Shown: one piece after another, positions 16,521-26,658 of the stretch
Layout: every line of letters begins with the position of its first letter
Numbering within the stretch: the first letter of the stretch is position 1
Assembly (NCBI GenBank): GCA_003388555.1
Contig: QQVD01000037.1
Location: forward strand, 62,001 to 126,000
From: Acidobacteriota bacterium
GTDB taxonomy: Bacteria > Acidobacteriota > Thermoanaerobaculia > Multivoradales > Multivoraceae
Direction: 5' to 3'
Length of the DNA stretch: 64,000 bases
The notes under the pieces: model-generated
Database searches by the model: none
Seen by the model: only the letters and a program-made list of their open reading frames with translations
What the model was told of the DNA's origin: nothing
Made by a program: the position numbers and the translations under genes

Positions 16521-18544
16521 GGGCGCCGGCAGCAGGATCCGCGGTGCGGTGGAGGGCTCTCGCCGTCCTCCTCGCGGGTCTCGCCTTGGCGCTGCCGGTG
16601 GCGGCCGAACAGCGCCGGATCGTGGCCGTGGGCGACATCCACGGCGCCTACGAGAGTTTCGTCGACATCCTGCAGCGCGCCGCGTTGATCGACGACGACC
16701 TCGGTTGGATCGGCGGCAACGCGGTGCTGGTGCAGACCGGCGACGTCTTCGATCGTGGTGTCGGTGTCTTGCAGACGTTCGAGCTGCTGCGCCGACTCGA
16801 GACCGAGGCGGCCGCGGCCGGTGGCGAAGTGGTCGTCCTGATGGGGAACCACGAGGCGATGAACCTGCTCGGCTTCCGCCGTGACGTGAATCCCGAGCTC
16901 TACGCCCAGTTCTCGAAGGGCGCGGCGACCGAGGCGCTGCAGGACGAGCGGCTCGACGAGTACCGTCGCTGGCTGGTCCAGCGCGCCAGGGTGGCCAACG
17001 AGCGGCGTCCGAGCTTCGGTCGCGAGTTCGACGAGGCGTGGATGGAGCAGAACCCTCCAGGAACCTACGAGTACATCGAGGCGCTGTCGCCGAGCAGCTC
17101 GCTCGGTCAGTGGCTGCGACAGCGGCCGATGGTGGCCAAGGTGGATGGCTTCGTCTTCCTCCACGGTGGCCTGGCGCCGAACTACGTGAACACGCCGATC
17201 GAGTCCCTGAACCAGGCGGCGTGGAACGAGATCGAGCGTCTCGACGGCTGCCGGCAGGAGTTGCTCGCCTCGGAGGTGGTGCACCCGCTCTCCGACCCCA
17301 GCGACATGGTCCGAGAGGGACTGGCACAACTCGAGCGGGTCAGTAAGCGCCTCGAGAAGAGGTTGGCGGACGAAGAGCGCGAGAAGCTGGAGTACACGCG
17401 CGGCGTGCTGGAACACTGTGTCGACTACGAGGACTGGTTCCTGGTCCGCGAGGACAGCCCGGTGTGGTTCCGCGGCTACGCGCGCGGCGACGAGGAAGAG
17501 GCCGCGGAGCTGGTCCGTCAGGGGCTGCGGCGCCATGCCGCCCGGGCCTTCGTCGTCGGCCACACACCGCAGCGCAGCGGACGTATCGAGACGCGCTTCG
17601 GCGGTCGCGTGTTCCTGATCGACACCGGCATGCTCGAAGCGGTGTACTCGGGTGCGCCCAGCGCGCTGGAGATCGGCGCCGAGGCGGTGCAGGCGCACTA
17701 CCTCGACGGCCGGCAGGAGCTCGTCGCCCTGGCCGAGATCCCCCCCATGCAAGGGGTGGGTCGCCTCTTCCACTCGGCGAGCGGCGAGCTGCTGCCGTTC
17801 CAGGACGACGATCAGATCGTGGCCTTCCTGGAGACGGCGGAGATCGTGCCGCTCGGGGAGACCGCCAAGGGCATCAACAAGCCGCTCAAGGTCGAGCTGC
17901 GCCACGGGAACATCACCGCGTGGGGGATCTTCCGCGACGTAGACATCGTCAAGGAACGCCATCGCGACCGCAAGGGCAACTTCTTCCCCCGCTTCAAGGA
18001 CAGCTTCCGCTTCGAGGTGGCCGCCTACGAGGTCGATCGCGCGATCGGACTGCGGCGTGTACCGCCAGCTGTGCAGCGCCGTCTCGGGAATCGACTCGGC
18101 TCGTTGCAGATCTGGCTGCATGGCGTCATCGACGAGGAGGATCGGCGTGAGGCGGGGATCGATCCGCCCGACCCCGTGGCCTTCGCGCAGCAGAACATCA
18201 TGCGCCGCTTCTTCGACAACCTGATCGCCAATTTCGATCGCAACCTCGGCAACATCCTGATCGACGAGGACACCTTCCGCGTCTGGTTCATCGACCACAC
18301 CCGGTCGTTCCTCGAGGAGTCGGAGCTGCGCACGCCGGAGGAGGTCACCCAGTGCGACCACGAGATCTGGCGCCGCTTCGTCGCCGCCGACCTCGACGCC
18401 CTGGAGGAACGCCTCGCCGATACCCTGACCGGCGGCGAGATCAAGAGTCTGCGGGCGCGCTGGCAGGCGCTCGAGGAGCTACTGCGAGGCCGCATCGCCG
18501 AGCTGGGAGAGCGGGCGGTGCTGTTCGATCTCCGCCAGCAGTGA
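16517..18544 (+). CDS. Exported metallophosphoesterase fused to a PI3/4K- or HipA-like kinase domain
   Basis: A 675-residue protein with a clear signal peptide (hydrophobic 12-30, cleavage after PVAA). Residues ~33-375 are a PPP-type calcineurin-like phosphatase: GDIHG (39-43), GDVFDRG (75-81), GNHE (110-113), LHGG (215-218) and VGHTPQR (347-353). Residues ~440-675 look like a kinase of the PI3/4K-HipA-FAM20 type: candidate ATP lysines in KPLKVEL (455, 458), a Glu-containing helix FRFEVAAYEVDRAIGL, the catalytic loop FDRNLGNILI (D574, N579) and the metal-binding DHT (593-595) in place of DFG. GTG 16517 overlaps the preceding stop (GTGA). Opposing phosphatase and kinase activities in one exported chain would be notable; activity and substrate are inference. 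Confidence 0.75.
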   Translation: MRAPAAGSAVRWRALAVLLAGLALALPVAAEQRRIVAVGDIHGAYESFVDILQRAALIDDDLGWIGGNAVLVQTGDVFDRGVGVLQTFELLRRLETEAAAAGGEVVVLMGNHEAMNLLGFRRDVNPELYAQFSKGAATEALQDERLDEYRRWLVQRARVANERRPSFGREFDEAWMEQNPPGTYEYIEALSPSSSLGQWLRQRPMVAKVDGFVFLHGGLAPNYVNTPIESLNQAAWNEIERLDGCRQELLASEVVHPLSDPSDMVREGLAQLERVSKRLEKRLADEEREKLEYTRGVLEHCVDYEDWFLVREDSPVWFRGYARGDEEEAAELVRQGLRRHAARAFVVGHTPQRSGRIETRFGGRVFLIDTGMLEAVYSGAPSALEIGAEAVQAHYLDGRQELVALAEIPPMQGVGRLFHSASGELLPFQDDDQIVAFLETAEIVPLGETAKGINKPLKVELRHGNITAWGIFRDVDIVKERHRDRKGNFFPRFKDSFRFEVAAYEVDRAIGLRRVPPAVQRRLGNRLGSLQIWLHGVIDEEDRREAGIDPPDPVAFAQQNIMRRFFDNLIANFDRNLGNILIDEDTFRVWFIDHTRSFLEESELRTPEEVTQCDHEIWRRFVAADLDALEERLADTLTGGEIKSLRARWQALEELLRGRIAELGERAVLFDLRQQ

Positions 18545-18549
18545 TCGTG

Positions 18550-18581
18550 GCGGCAGTCTGCCGCAGGCGAGAAGGTAGACT
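18550..18581 (+). promoter_or_regulatory. Hairpin plus TAGACT element upstream of the HerA-like gene
   Basis: GCGGCAG-T-CTGCCGC at 18550-18564 is a perfect short palindrome just after the phosphatase-kinase stop. TAGACT at 18576-18581 follows, 109 bases before the HerA-like gene. It may mark the end of one transcript and the start of the next; the -35 is not recognisable. Confidence 0.35.
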
Positions 18582-18690
18582 GCCGGCCCGACGGCGAGGT
18601 CCTGCGCCTCCGCGTCTCGCGTGGGAACAGCGGAGGGCGCCGTGCCTTTGCCTTCGCCCGGATCGCGCCAGAGAACGGAGGCCAGCGGTC

Positions 18691-21165
<2,475 letters not shown>

Positions 21166-21585
21166 CCGAGTTCCTCTTTGGAACGGTGCCGCGCGACGGC
21201 GCGTGGCGCGAGCGCCTCGCTCGCCGGTCACTCGGTCGGGCCGCCGCGGATCGGCTGCGTCGCGGCGAGGCGCGACAGAGGCGCTGTGACGCCGAGAAAG
21301 ACGAGCTATCGGCGGATGTAGCGTCCGGCGGCGCCCCGCCTACGGCGAAAGGCCTGGTGCCACGGCAGTTGCGCCACAGAGCGCATGGCCGCCCAGGCTG
21401 GACTGCCAGTGGATTCATCGCTTCGTGGCATGTATTCTGCTCCTACCGAACGGCGCCGCCGGGCGGGGGCTGATCGCGACGCGATCTGTTCCGTTCAGGT
21501 GCGCCAGCCCTACTGGCATTCACTCGTGTCGAACCCCGAGGCCGACCACTCTCCGGACGGCGGGTCTGTTCGAGGTCGTGATCTG
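21166..21585 (+). other. 420-base intergenic region with a possible promoter
   Basis: I find no gene. TATTCT at 21433-21438 with TGGATT 17 bases upstream (21410-21415) is a weak sigma-70-like candidate for the exported protein starting at 21586. Open frames through the region continue upstream of the signal peptide of that protein and have no family features. Confidence 0.3.
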
Positions 21586-22491
21586 ATGAGAATCCGTTTC
21601 GTTCCCTTCGCCCACGCCGTCGCTCTCGTCGGTGCCCTCACCTTCACGGTCGCGCTCGGCGCGTCCTCTGCCCGAGCTCAGCGGCCCAGTGTCGAGGTCG
21701 AGCAGATCGCCTGTCTGCTGGTCGAGGAGAACACGGTGGTTCGCGCCAGCGTCTCCGGCGACGTGCCGGCCAGCGAGGTGCGCCTCTACTTCCGACGTCT
21801 GCACGAAGAGGTCGAGGACTTCTACTACGTGTCCATGCGGCCGTCCGGCAGCGGCGACTACTGGGGAGTGCTGCCGAAGCCTCGCGACGAGGTGCTCGAG
21901 CGGCGCGAGCTCGACGACGTCCAGGAGAGCGTGCGGGAGCTGTGGGCCCTGTGGTGGCGGGAGAAGATCGCCCAGTCCGACCGCAACCCCAACGACGACC
22001 TGAATCAGAGCATCATCGAGGAGCGCGCGAGCATCGGAGACGACGAGGCTCGCGACTGGATGCAGGCGCTCGACGACCGGGCCCTCGAGGCCTGGCTGGA
22101 AGAGCTCGAGTACGAGCCGGCCGAGTACTACGCGGCGGTCTACGACGCCTTCGGCCGGCGGCTGGCGCGCAGCGGCATGCGCATCTCGCAGGTACGCGAT
22201 CAGTGTCCGGTGCGCCTCGACCCGATCGAGGCCAGCCTGGCGCAGAATCTGACCATCGGCGAGACCGCGGCCTGGCAGCGCGGCGAAGAGGTCTTCCACT
22301 GGCTCTGCGACGGGGTCGTGACGCGGATCGGCTTCGACGGTATCTACCGTGCCGACGACGTCTGCCGCGCCTGCGTCGTGGCCTGGTGGCAGATGCCCGC
22401 GGTGCTGGTCCCGTCAGCGGCCGGCGCCACCGCGACGGGGGTGCTGTTCGTCGACGACGACGTGCCGCCGGCATCGCCGGACCGCCCCTGA
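21586..22491 (+). CDS. Exported protein of unknown function
   Basis: A 301-residue protein that I do not recognise. ATG 21586 begins a standard signal peptide (VALVGALTFTVALGASSARA, cleavage near AQR). The mature part starts with a beta-strand-like segment (VEVEQIACLLVEENTVVRAS), in which VSGDVPASEVRLYFRR resembles an Ig-like strand pair, then a long acidic, Trp-rich helical region (LWALWWREKIAQSDRN, DDEARDWMQALDDRALEAWL). The C-terminal third has four cysteines (DQCPV, HWLCDG, DVCRACVV), which suggests disulfides outside the cytoplasm. It is convergent with another exported protein and not in an operon. GAGG at 21572-21575 is a possible ribosome-binding site, ten bases upstream. Confidence 0.65.
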   Translation: MRIRFVPFAHAVALVGALTFTVALGASSARAQRPSVEVEQIACLLVEENTVVRASVSGDVPASEVRLYFRRLHEEVEDFYYVSMRPSGSGDYWGVLPKPRDEVLERRELDDVQESVRELWALWWREKIAQSDRNPNDDLNQSIIEERASIGDDEARDWMQALDDRALEAWLEELEYEPAEYYAAVYDAFGRRLARSGMRISQVRDQCPVRLDPIEASLAQNLTIGETAAWQRGEEVFHWLCDGVVTRIGFDGIYRADDVCRACVVAWWQMPAVLVPSAAGATATGVLFVDDDVPPASPDRP

Positions 22492-22561
22492 GGCTTGCCG
22501 GCGACGGCCGCGCTCGAGGGCCGCGCGCCCCCTGGGTAGGACGCTGCTCGATCCGCCTTTC

Positions 22562-22583
22562 GACTCGAGGTGCTCCTCGAGTC
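22562..22583. terminator. Hairpin between two convergent genes
   Basis: GACTCGAGG-TGCT-CCTCGAGTC is a perfect 9-bp stem with a 4-base loop. It overlaps the stop codon of the minus-strand gene and lies 70 bases after the stop of the plus-strand gene, the right place for a shared bidirectional terminator. No T-run follows on either strand. Confidence 0.5.
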
Positions 22584-23508
22584 AGCCGGACCCGCCGAGC
22601 ACCGCCTGCTCGAGTCGGATCACGATGGTGCCGAGCACCGGCATGCGGCCCTCGATCTCGACCGGCACCAGGTGCTCGTAGTCGACCCGCACGACGAGAG
22701 GCCCCTCCATGCCGAGCAGCTCGAAGGCGTCGGCGCCGTCGCGTGTCGGTTGCGGGGTGATCTCGAAGATGCGCAGTGGCCGCGGCCCGTGGATCCGGCT
22801 TCCGTCACCGAGGGTGTAGTCGACGGTGTGCTGCTCGACGCCGGTCTCCCGTAGTGAGACGCGCTGTTCGTCGCTGCCCGAGAAGACCCGGAAGGAGACG
22901 CCGCTGCGCAGCCGTTCACGGCTCAGCCGGGCCGGCGCCACGAGCAGGGCGATGGCGTCGGTGAGCACTTCGTCGGCTCGGCGCGCCTCCACCGGGATAC
23001 GGGTCTCGGAAGTCCGGCTCCACTGGTCGGCGGGGAGCGAGCGCTCCGGCGCACCGGCGGGCTCGCCACGGTGGGCCACCACCTCCTCGGGTCCGAACCG
23101 GTAGGTCTTGAAGCGTGCCCGCTCGCCGCTCTCGACCAGGCACCGTTGCAGTCCTTCGAGATCGGGACGCAGCAGGGTCTCGATGCGGGAGGAGCGGCCC
23201 AGGAAGGTGGTGACGGTGGTGATCGCCATGGTCTCACCGTGCGGATCGGCGCCGCGGTGCTCGGCGTACTCCTGCAGTCGCTCCTGGACCGCCTGCGGCG
23301 AGAGCATCTCCGCCTCGACCTGCACCTGCGCCTTGAGCACGAGCTTCTTCGCCACCAGCTCGAGGCGGCTCCACGGTGGTGCATCGGACGCCGCTACCGC
23401 AGGGGTGGCGCCGGCGCTCGCCAGCAACAGAAGATGCACGGCCAGCATGAGGCAGGCGGCGCCGGCACCCGCGCCGTCACGCCGCCGCCTTGGTTCTCCG
23501 CTCCGCAT
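22582..23508 (-). CDS. Exported protein of unknown function (DUF3108-like layout)
   Basis: A 308-residue protein. The ATG at 23508 gives a basic n-region (MRSGEPRRRRDG) and a hydrophobic core (ACLMLAVHLLLLASAG) ending at TPAVAAS: a signal peptide. The in-frame sequence upstream of this ATG has no such quality. The mature part is predominantly beta: AITTVTTFLGRSSRIETLL, RFKTYRFGPEEVV, IHGPRPLRIFEITPQPT, and a final VVRVDYEHLVPVEIEGRMP followed by GTIVIRL. That ending resembles DUF3108-type periplasmic proteins, where a lipid- or polymer-binding beta-sheet closes with a similar strand pair, but this is only a resemblance. No operon partner; convergent with the gene at 21586. Confidence 0.6.
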   Translation of the reverse strand: MRSGEPRRRRDGAGAGAACLMLAVHLLLLASAGATPAVAASDAPPWSRLELVAKKLVLKAQVQVEAEMLSPQAVQERLQEYAEHRGADPHGETMAITTVTTFLGRSSRIETLLRPDLEGLQRCLVESGERARFKTYRFGPEEVVAHRGEPAGAPERSLPADQWSRTSETRIPVEARRADEVLTDAIALLVAPARLSRERLRSGVSFRVFSGSDEQRVSLRETGVEQHTVDYTLGDGSRIHGPRPLRIFEITPQPTRDGADAFELLGMEGPLVVRVDYEHLVPVEIEGRMPVLGTIVIRLEQAVLGGSG

Positions 23509-23819
23509 CGTGGCCCAGCCTATCGGTCGGTGGGCGAGGCTGGTCTCGACGGCGGAGGGCCGCCTCGTCTCGTTGAGGATGGATGGGGTCTGCATGCAGC
23601 CTCGCTGGTGGCGTCGGCGGAGTCTGGCCGGCCTCGCCTGGGATCGGCCGGCCGATCATCGCAAACGGATCGGTGCGGCGTGCCTATTCTCGCTCCGCAC
23701 GGAGCGGCCAGGACCCCTGGCCGACCCTCTGCCGGTTCCGGGTGCGGCGAAGCCCCGAGGCTCACCCGGTGCTCGCTCCGCCCCGGAGGGAAGGGCGCCC
23801 CGGGGAACTTCGCCAGAAC

Positions 23820-23860
23820 TTTCAAAAAAACTTGAAATTTCCTCGCCGCAGCGCTAGTTT
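23820..23860 (+). promoter_or_regulatory. Promoter and inverted-repeat operator of the menaquinone operon
   Basis: TTGAAA at 23832-23837 and TAGTTT at 23855-23860 are exactly 17 bases apart. TTTCAA (23820-23825) and TTGAAA (23832-23837) form a perfect inverted repeat with a 6-base spacer, so the right arm is the -35 itself. This is the most AT-rich spot in the area. A repressor bound here would block polymerase; the adjacent GbsR/MarR-type regulator is the obvious candidate. Predicted transcription starts only a few bases from the ATG at 23870. The rest of 23509-23819 shows no gene. Confidence 0.6.
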
Positions 23861-23869
23861 GCCCCTGCG

Positions 23870-24625
23870 ATGAGTGAGATCGACAGCAGACCAGTCTCCG
23901 GTGGGACACGATCGGAGACAGCCTCCGACTCGCCGCGGGCGGGAGTGGCAACGCGGCCACGGGCCGACGACGCTTCCGTGCCGCGCTCACCGAGCGGCGA
24001 CACCGAGGCGATCCGCGAGTCCTTCGTGCAGCTCTGGGGCTCCCTGGGCAGCTTCTGGGGGGTCTCGCCGACGACTGCGCGGATCTTCGGCTGGCTGCTC
24101 TCGCGGCCCGAGCCGGCGGATGCCGAGGAGATCATGGCGGGGCTCGAGCTCAGCCGGGGCTCGGTGAGCATGGCCTGCAAGGAGCTGCGTGAGTGGGGGC
24201 TGGTCACCCCCGAGAAGCAGGGTCGCCGCACCGTCTACGCGCCCGAGACCGATCTCGAGCGAGTCGTGCGACACGTGGTGCAGATCCGCAAGCGTCGCGA
24301 GTGGGATCCGATCCTCGAGCACCTCGGCGAATGGGTTCCTGCCCTCGAGAGCGACCCGAGTCCGGAGGCGGCGGTCTTCGCTCAGCGCCTGCGTGCGATC
24401 GAGGCGCTGGTCGAGCTGGCGGACGGCCTCGTCGACCGTATCCTGCGCGGCGGCACGGTGACCAACCTCGGGCTCAAGCTGCTGGTCGGCCGGGCTCGCA
24501 AGCGGCCGCAAGCCGCCGAGACGGTGCGCTGGCCCGAGGAGAGATCTGGGGAGTCGCGGCTGACCGCTGAGACCGCTGAGACCGCTGAGACCGCTGAGAC
24601 CGCGGAGAGAGGAGATAGGTCGTGA
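23870..24625 (+). CDS. GbsR/MarR-type winged-helix regulator
   Basis: A 251-residue DNA-binding protein, first gene of the menaquinone operon. Residues 1-45 are disordered. The winged helix spans ~60-130: FGWLLSRPEPADAEEIMAGL, then the recognition helix LSRGSVSMACKELREWGLV and a wing with GRRTVYAPE. A helical dimerisation region follows (WDPILEHLGEWVPAL). GbsR-like proteins of this length are ligand-responsive repressors; the ligand here is unknown. The start ATG lies about 10 bases after a -10 element and lacks a ribosome-binding site, so the message may be leaderless. The last 25 residues are a TAE-TAE repeat from a 9-bp tandem array. The stop overlaps the next GTG. Control of the downstream operon is inference from position and the operator-like repeat. 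Confidence 0.8.
   Translation: MSEIDSRPVSGGTRSETASDSPRAGVATRPRADDASVPRSPSGDTEAIRESFVQLWGSLGSFWGVSPTTARIFGWLLSRPEPADAEEIMAGLELSRGSVSMACKELREWGLVTPEKQGRRTVYAPETDLERVVRHVVQIRKRREWDPILEHLGEWVPALESDPSPEAAVFAQRLRAIEALVELADGLVDRILRGGTVTNLGLKLLVGRARKRPQAAETVRWPEERSGESRLTAETAETAETAETAERGDRS
24563..24607 (+). repeat. 9-bp tandem array at the end of the regulator gene
   Basis: ACCGCTGAG is repeated four times exactly (24563-24598), then once with one change (24599-24607). In frame it reads Thr-Ala-Glu five times at the C-terminus of the GbsR-like regulator and ends 14 bases before the overlapping start of the next gene. Gain or loss of units would keep the frame. Confidence 0.9.
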
Positions 24626-25791
24626 CCCTGACTCGAGCCAGTCGCGCGTCGCTGGCGGACGGCGGTGCGGCGGCGACCGGCCGCCACCCGGCGACCGCGA
24701 CCGCCACGGCCTTCGGTCTCGAAAGCCTCCTGCCTGCCGCGAGCAGCAGCAGCTCCGAGGTGCTCGACACTCTGCAGCGCCTGTGCGCGGAGCGCGGCCT
24801 CGACGGCCTCGCCAGGAGCCTCAGCGGCCTGGCCGGACTGGTCGCCGGAGATCTGCAGGTGATCGAGGAGGAGCTCACCGCCGTGCAGCGCGCGGATCGG
24901 GTCATGCATCGGGCCGGCTCGTATCTGCTGGGCGCCGGCGGCAAGCGCATTCGCCCCATGTGCGTCGCACTCGCAGCCCGCGTCGGCGACGGCTTCGACC
25001 GCCGCGCCGCCGATCTGGCGGTGGCGGTCGAGCTCGTGCACAACGCCACGTTGCTGCACGACGACGTCATCGACCTGGCCACCACCCGGCGCGGGCGCGC
25101 CAGCGCGCGCACCGTCTTCGGCAATGCCGCGTCGATCTTCGCCGGCGACTGGCTGCTCATCGAGTCGCTGCGTCGGGTGCAGCGCGCGGCTGTGCCAGGC
25201 ACCCTGAGCTCCCTGCTCGAGACCATCGACAAGATGATCTGGGCGGAGTCTCTCCAGCTCGAGAACCGTGGCCGGTTCGAGACCGATCTCGACCTCTACC
25301 TGAGCATCGCCGAGGGCAAGTCGGCGTCGCTCTTCCGCTGGGCGATGGCGGCTGGCGGTGCGGCGGCCGGGCTTTCGGAGTCGCAGTGCCACGCGCTCGA
25401 GGAGTACGGCGGTCATCTCGGCATGGCGTTCCAGGCAGTCGACGACGTCCTCGACCTCTCGGGTGACGAGGCGACCACCGGCAAGGCCCTCTTCACCGAC
25501 CTGAGAGAGGGCAAGCTCACCCACCCGCTGCTCGTCGCGCTGCAGCGCCAGCCGGCTCTGCGGCCGTTGCTCCAGGAGCTGGCCAGCGTCGACCACGAGA
25601 TGCAGCTTCCGGCTCAGCGCTGCGCCGACGTGCTGGCAGTGGTCGAGGAGACCGATGCCCTCGAGGCGTCGCGGGCCTTTGCCCGCGAGCGGGTGGAGAA
25701 GGCGTCCCTTGCCCTTCGCCAGCTGCCGAAGAGCGATGCCACCGCCGCCCTGGCCGTCGTCGCCCACTCGATCATCCACCGCAGCCACTGA
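24622..25791 (+). CDS. Polyprenyl diphosphate synthase (menaquinone side chain)
   Basis: A 389-residue trans-prenyltransferase that lengthens farnesyl or geranylgeranyl diphosphate with isopentenyl diphosphate. Both aspartate-rich motifs are complete: LLHDDVID (DDxxD at 147-151) and VDDVLD (274-278). GAGGKRIRP, AVELVHNATLLHDD, GNAASIFAGDWLL, AEGKSASLF and ALFTDLREGKLTHPLL are also standard. The N-terminus is about 60 residues longer than usual and low in complexity. GTG 24622 overlaps the regulator stop (GTGA), with AGAGAGGAGATAGG upstream as ribosome-binding site. Given menG, menA and the men genes behind it, it most likely makes the hepta- or octaprenyl tail of menaquinone; chain length cannot be read reliably here. 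Confidence 0.88.
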   Translation: MTLTRASRASLADGGAAATGRHPATATATAFGLESLLPAASSSSSEVLDTLQRLCAERGLDGLARSLSGLAGLVAGDLQVIEEELTAVQRADRVMHRAGSYLLGAGGKRIRPMCVALAARVGDGFDRRAADLAVAVELVHNATLLHDDVIDLATTRRGRASARTVFGNAASIFAGDWLLIESLRRVQRAAVPGTLSSLLETIDKMIWAESLQLENRGRFETDLDLYLSIAEGKSASLFRWAMAAGGAAAGLSESQCHALEEYGGHLGMAFQAVDDVLDLSGDEATTGKALFTDLREGKLTHPLLVALQRQPALRPLLQELASVDHEMQLPAQRCADVLAVVEETDALEASRAFARERVEKASLALRQLPKSDATAALAVVAHSIIHRSH

Positions 25792-25821
25792 AACCGGCTG
25801 GCCGGGCTCGGGCCCGCCGCG

Positions 25822-26658
25822 GTGCGCGCCACCGCCCTCCACGACACACGACCGACGACCAACACCGTGAATCCCACCACCGCGCCAGTCGAAGACGCCC
25901 GGGAGACCGGAGTGCGGGCCACGTCCGCAGCCGACGGCTCCGGTGCGATGTTCGATCGCATCGCCCGACGCTACGACCTGTTGAACCGTGTGCTGTCGCT
26001 GGGGATCGATCGCTCGTGGCGTCGCCGTGCGGTGCAGGCGACTGGGCTGCGGGCCGATTCCGAGGCCGAGGTGCTCGACCTCGCCACCGGCACCGCCGAC
26101 CTCGCCCTCGAGCTGAGCGAGGCGTTCCCGCGCGCTCGGGTGCTCGGCGTGGATCCGTCGCCGCGGATGCTGGAGATCGGCCGACGCAAGTGTGCGGGCG
26201 AGGAGCGCATCGAGCTGGTGGAGGGCGACGCACAGGCTCTCGTCGCACCGGACGCCAGCTTCGACGCGGTGACCATCGCCTTCGGGATCCGCAACGTGCC
26301 CGATCGTGAGGCGGCGCTGCGCGAGATGGCTCGTGTCACCCGTCCGGGGGGACGAGTCGTCGTCCTCGAGCTCGCCGAGCCCCGGTCGGGGATCCTCGGC
26401 GTGCCGGCGCGCTTCTGGGTGCACCACGTGGTGCCTCGCCTCGGCGCTCTGCTCTCCGGCGACCGTGAATACCGCTACCTGCAGACTTCGATCGCCAGAT
26501 TCCCGTCGGCCGAGGAGTTCGCCGCGACGATGAATTGCTGTGGCCTCGAGGTGATCGACCGCGTCTCGCTGACCTTCGGTGCCGCCACTCTCTTCGTGGC
26601 GCGCCCGCGGGACACGAAGAGAGTGGCGGCACCGCCCGCTGCCGAGGAGTCGAGATGA
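25822..26658 (+). CDS. menG: Demethylmenaquinone methyltransferase
   Basis: A 278-residue SAM-dependent methyltransferase (UbiE/MenG family) that performs the last step of menaquinone synthesis. MFDRIARRYDLLNRVLSLGIDRSWRRR is the UbiE signature (43-69), VLDLATGTADL is the SAM-binding loop, and DAVTIAFGIRNVPDR and MARVTRPGGRVVVLELAEP follow. GTG 25822 lies 30 bases after the previous stop; GTG 25867 is an alternative, and the true domain begins near residue 40 either way. An exact 18-bp inverted repeat occupies the 3' coding region (26581-26630), and the last 20 residues it encodes are not part of the conserved fold. The stop overlaps the menF start (ATGA). Confidence 0.9.
   Translation: MRATALHDTRPTTNTVNPTTAPVEDARETGVRATSAADGSGAMFDRIARRYDLLNRVLSLGIDRSWRRRAVQATGLRADSEAEVLDLATGTADLALELSEAFPRARVLGVDPSPRMLEIGRRKCAGEERIELVEGDAQALVAPDASFDAVTIAFGIRNVPDREAALREMARVTRPGGRVVVLELAEPRSGILGVPARFWVHHVVPRLGALLSGDREYRYLQTSIARFPSAEEFAATMNCCGLEVIDRVSLTFGAATLFVARPRDTKRVAAPPAAEESR
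26581..26630. repeat. Perfect 18-bp inverted repeat inside menG
   Basis: GCCGCCACTCTCTTCGTG at 26581-26598 is matched exactly by its reverse complement at 26613-26630, with a 14-base loop. In RNA this would be a very stable hairpin ending 25 bases before the menF start codon. In protein it reads AATLFVARPRDTKRVAAP. A symmetrical peptide appears on the opposite strand, as expected for a palindrome. Confidence 0.9.
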
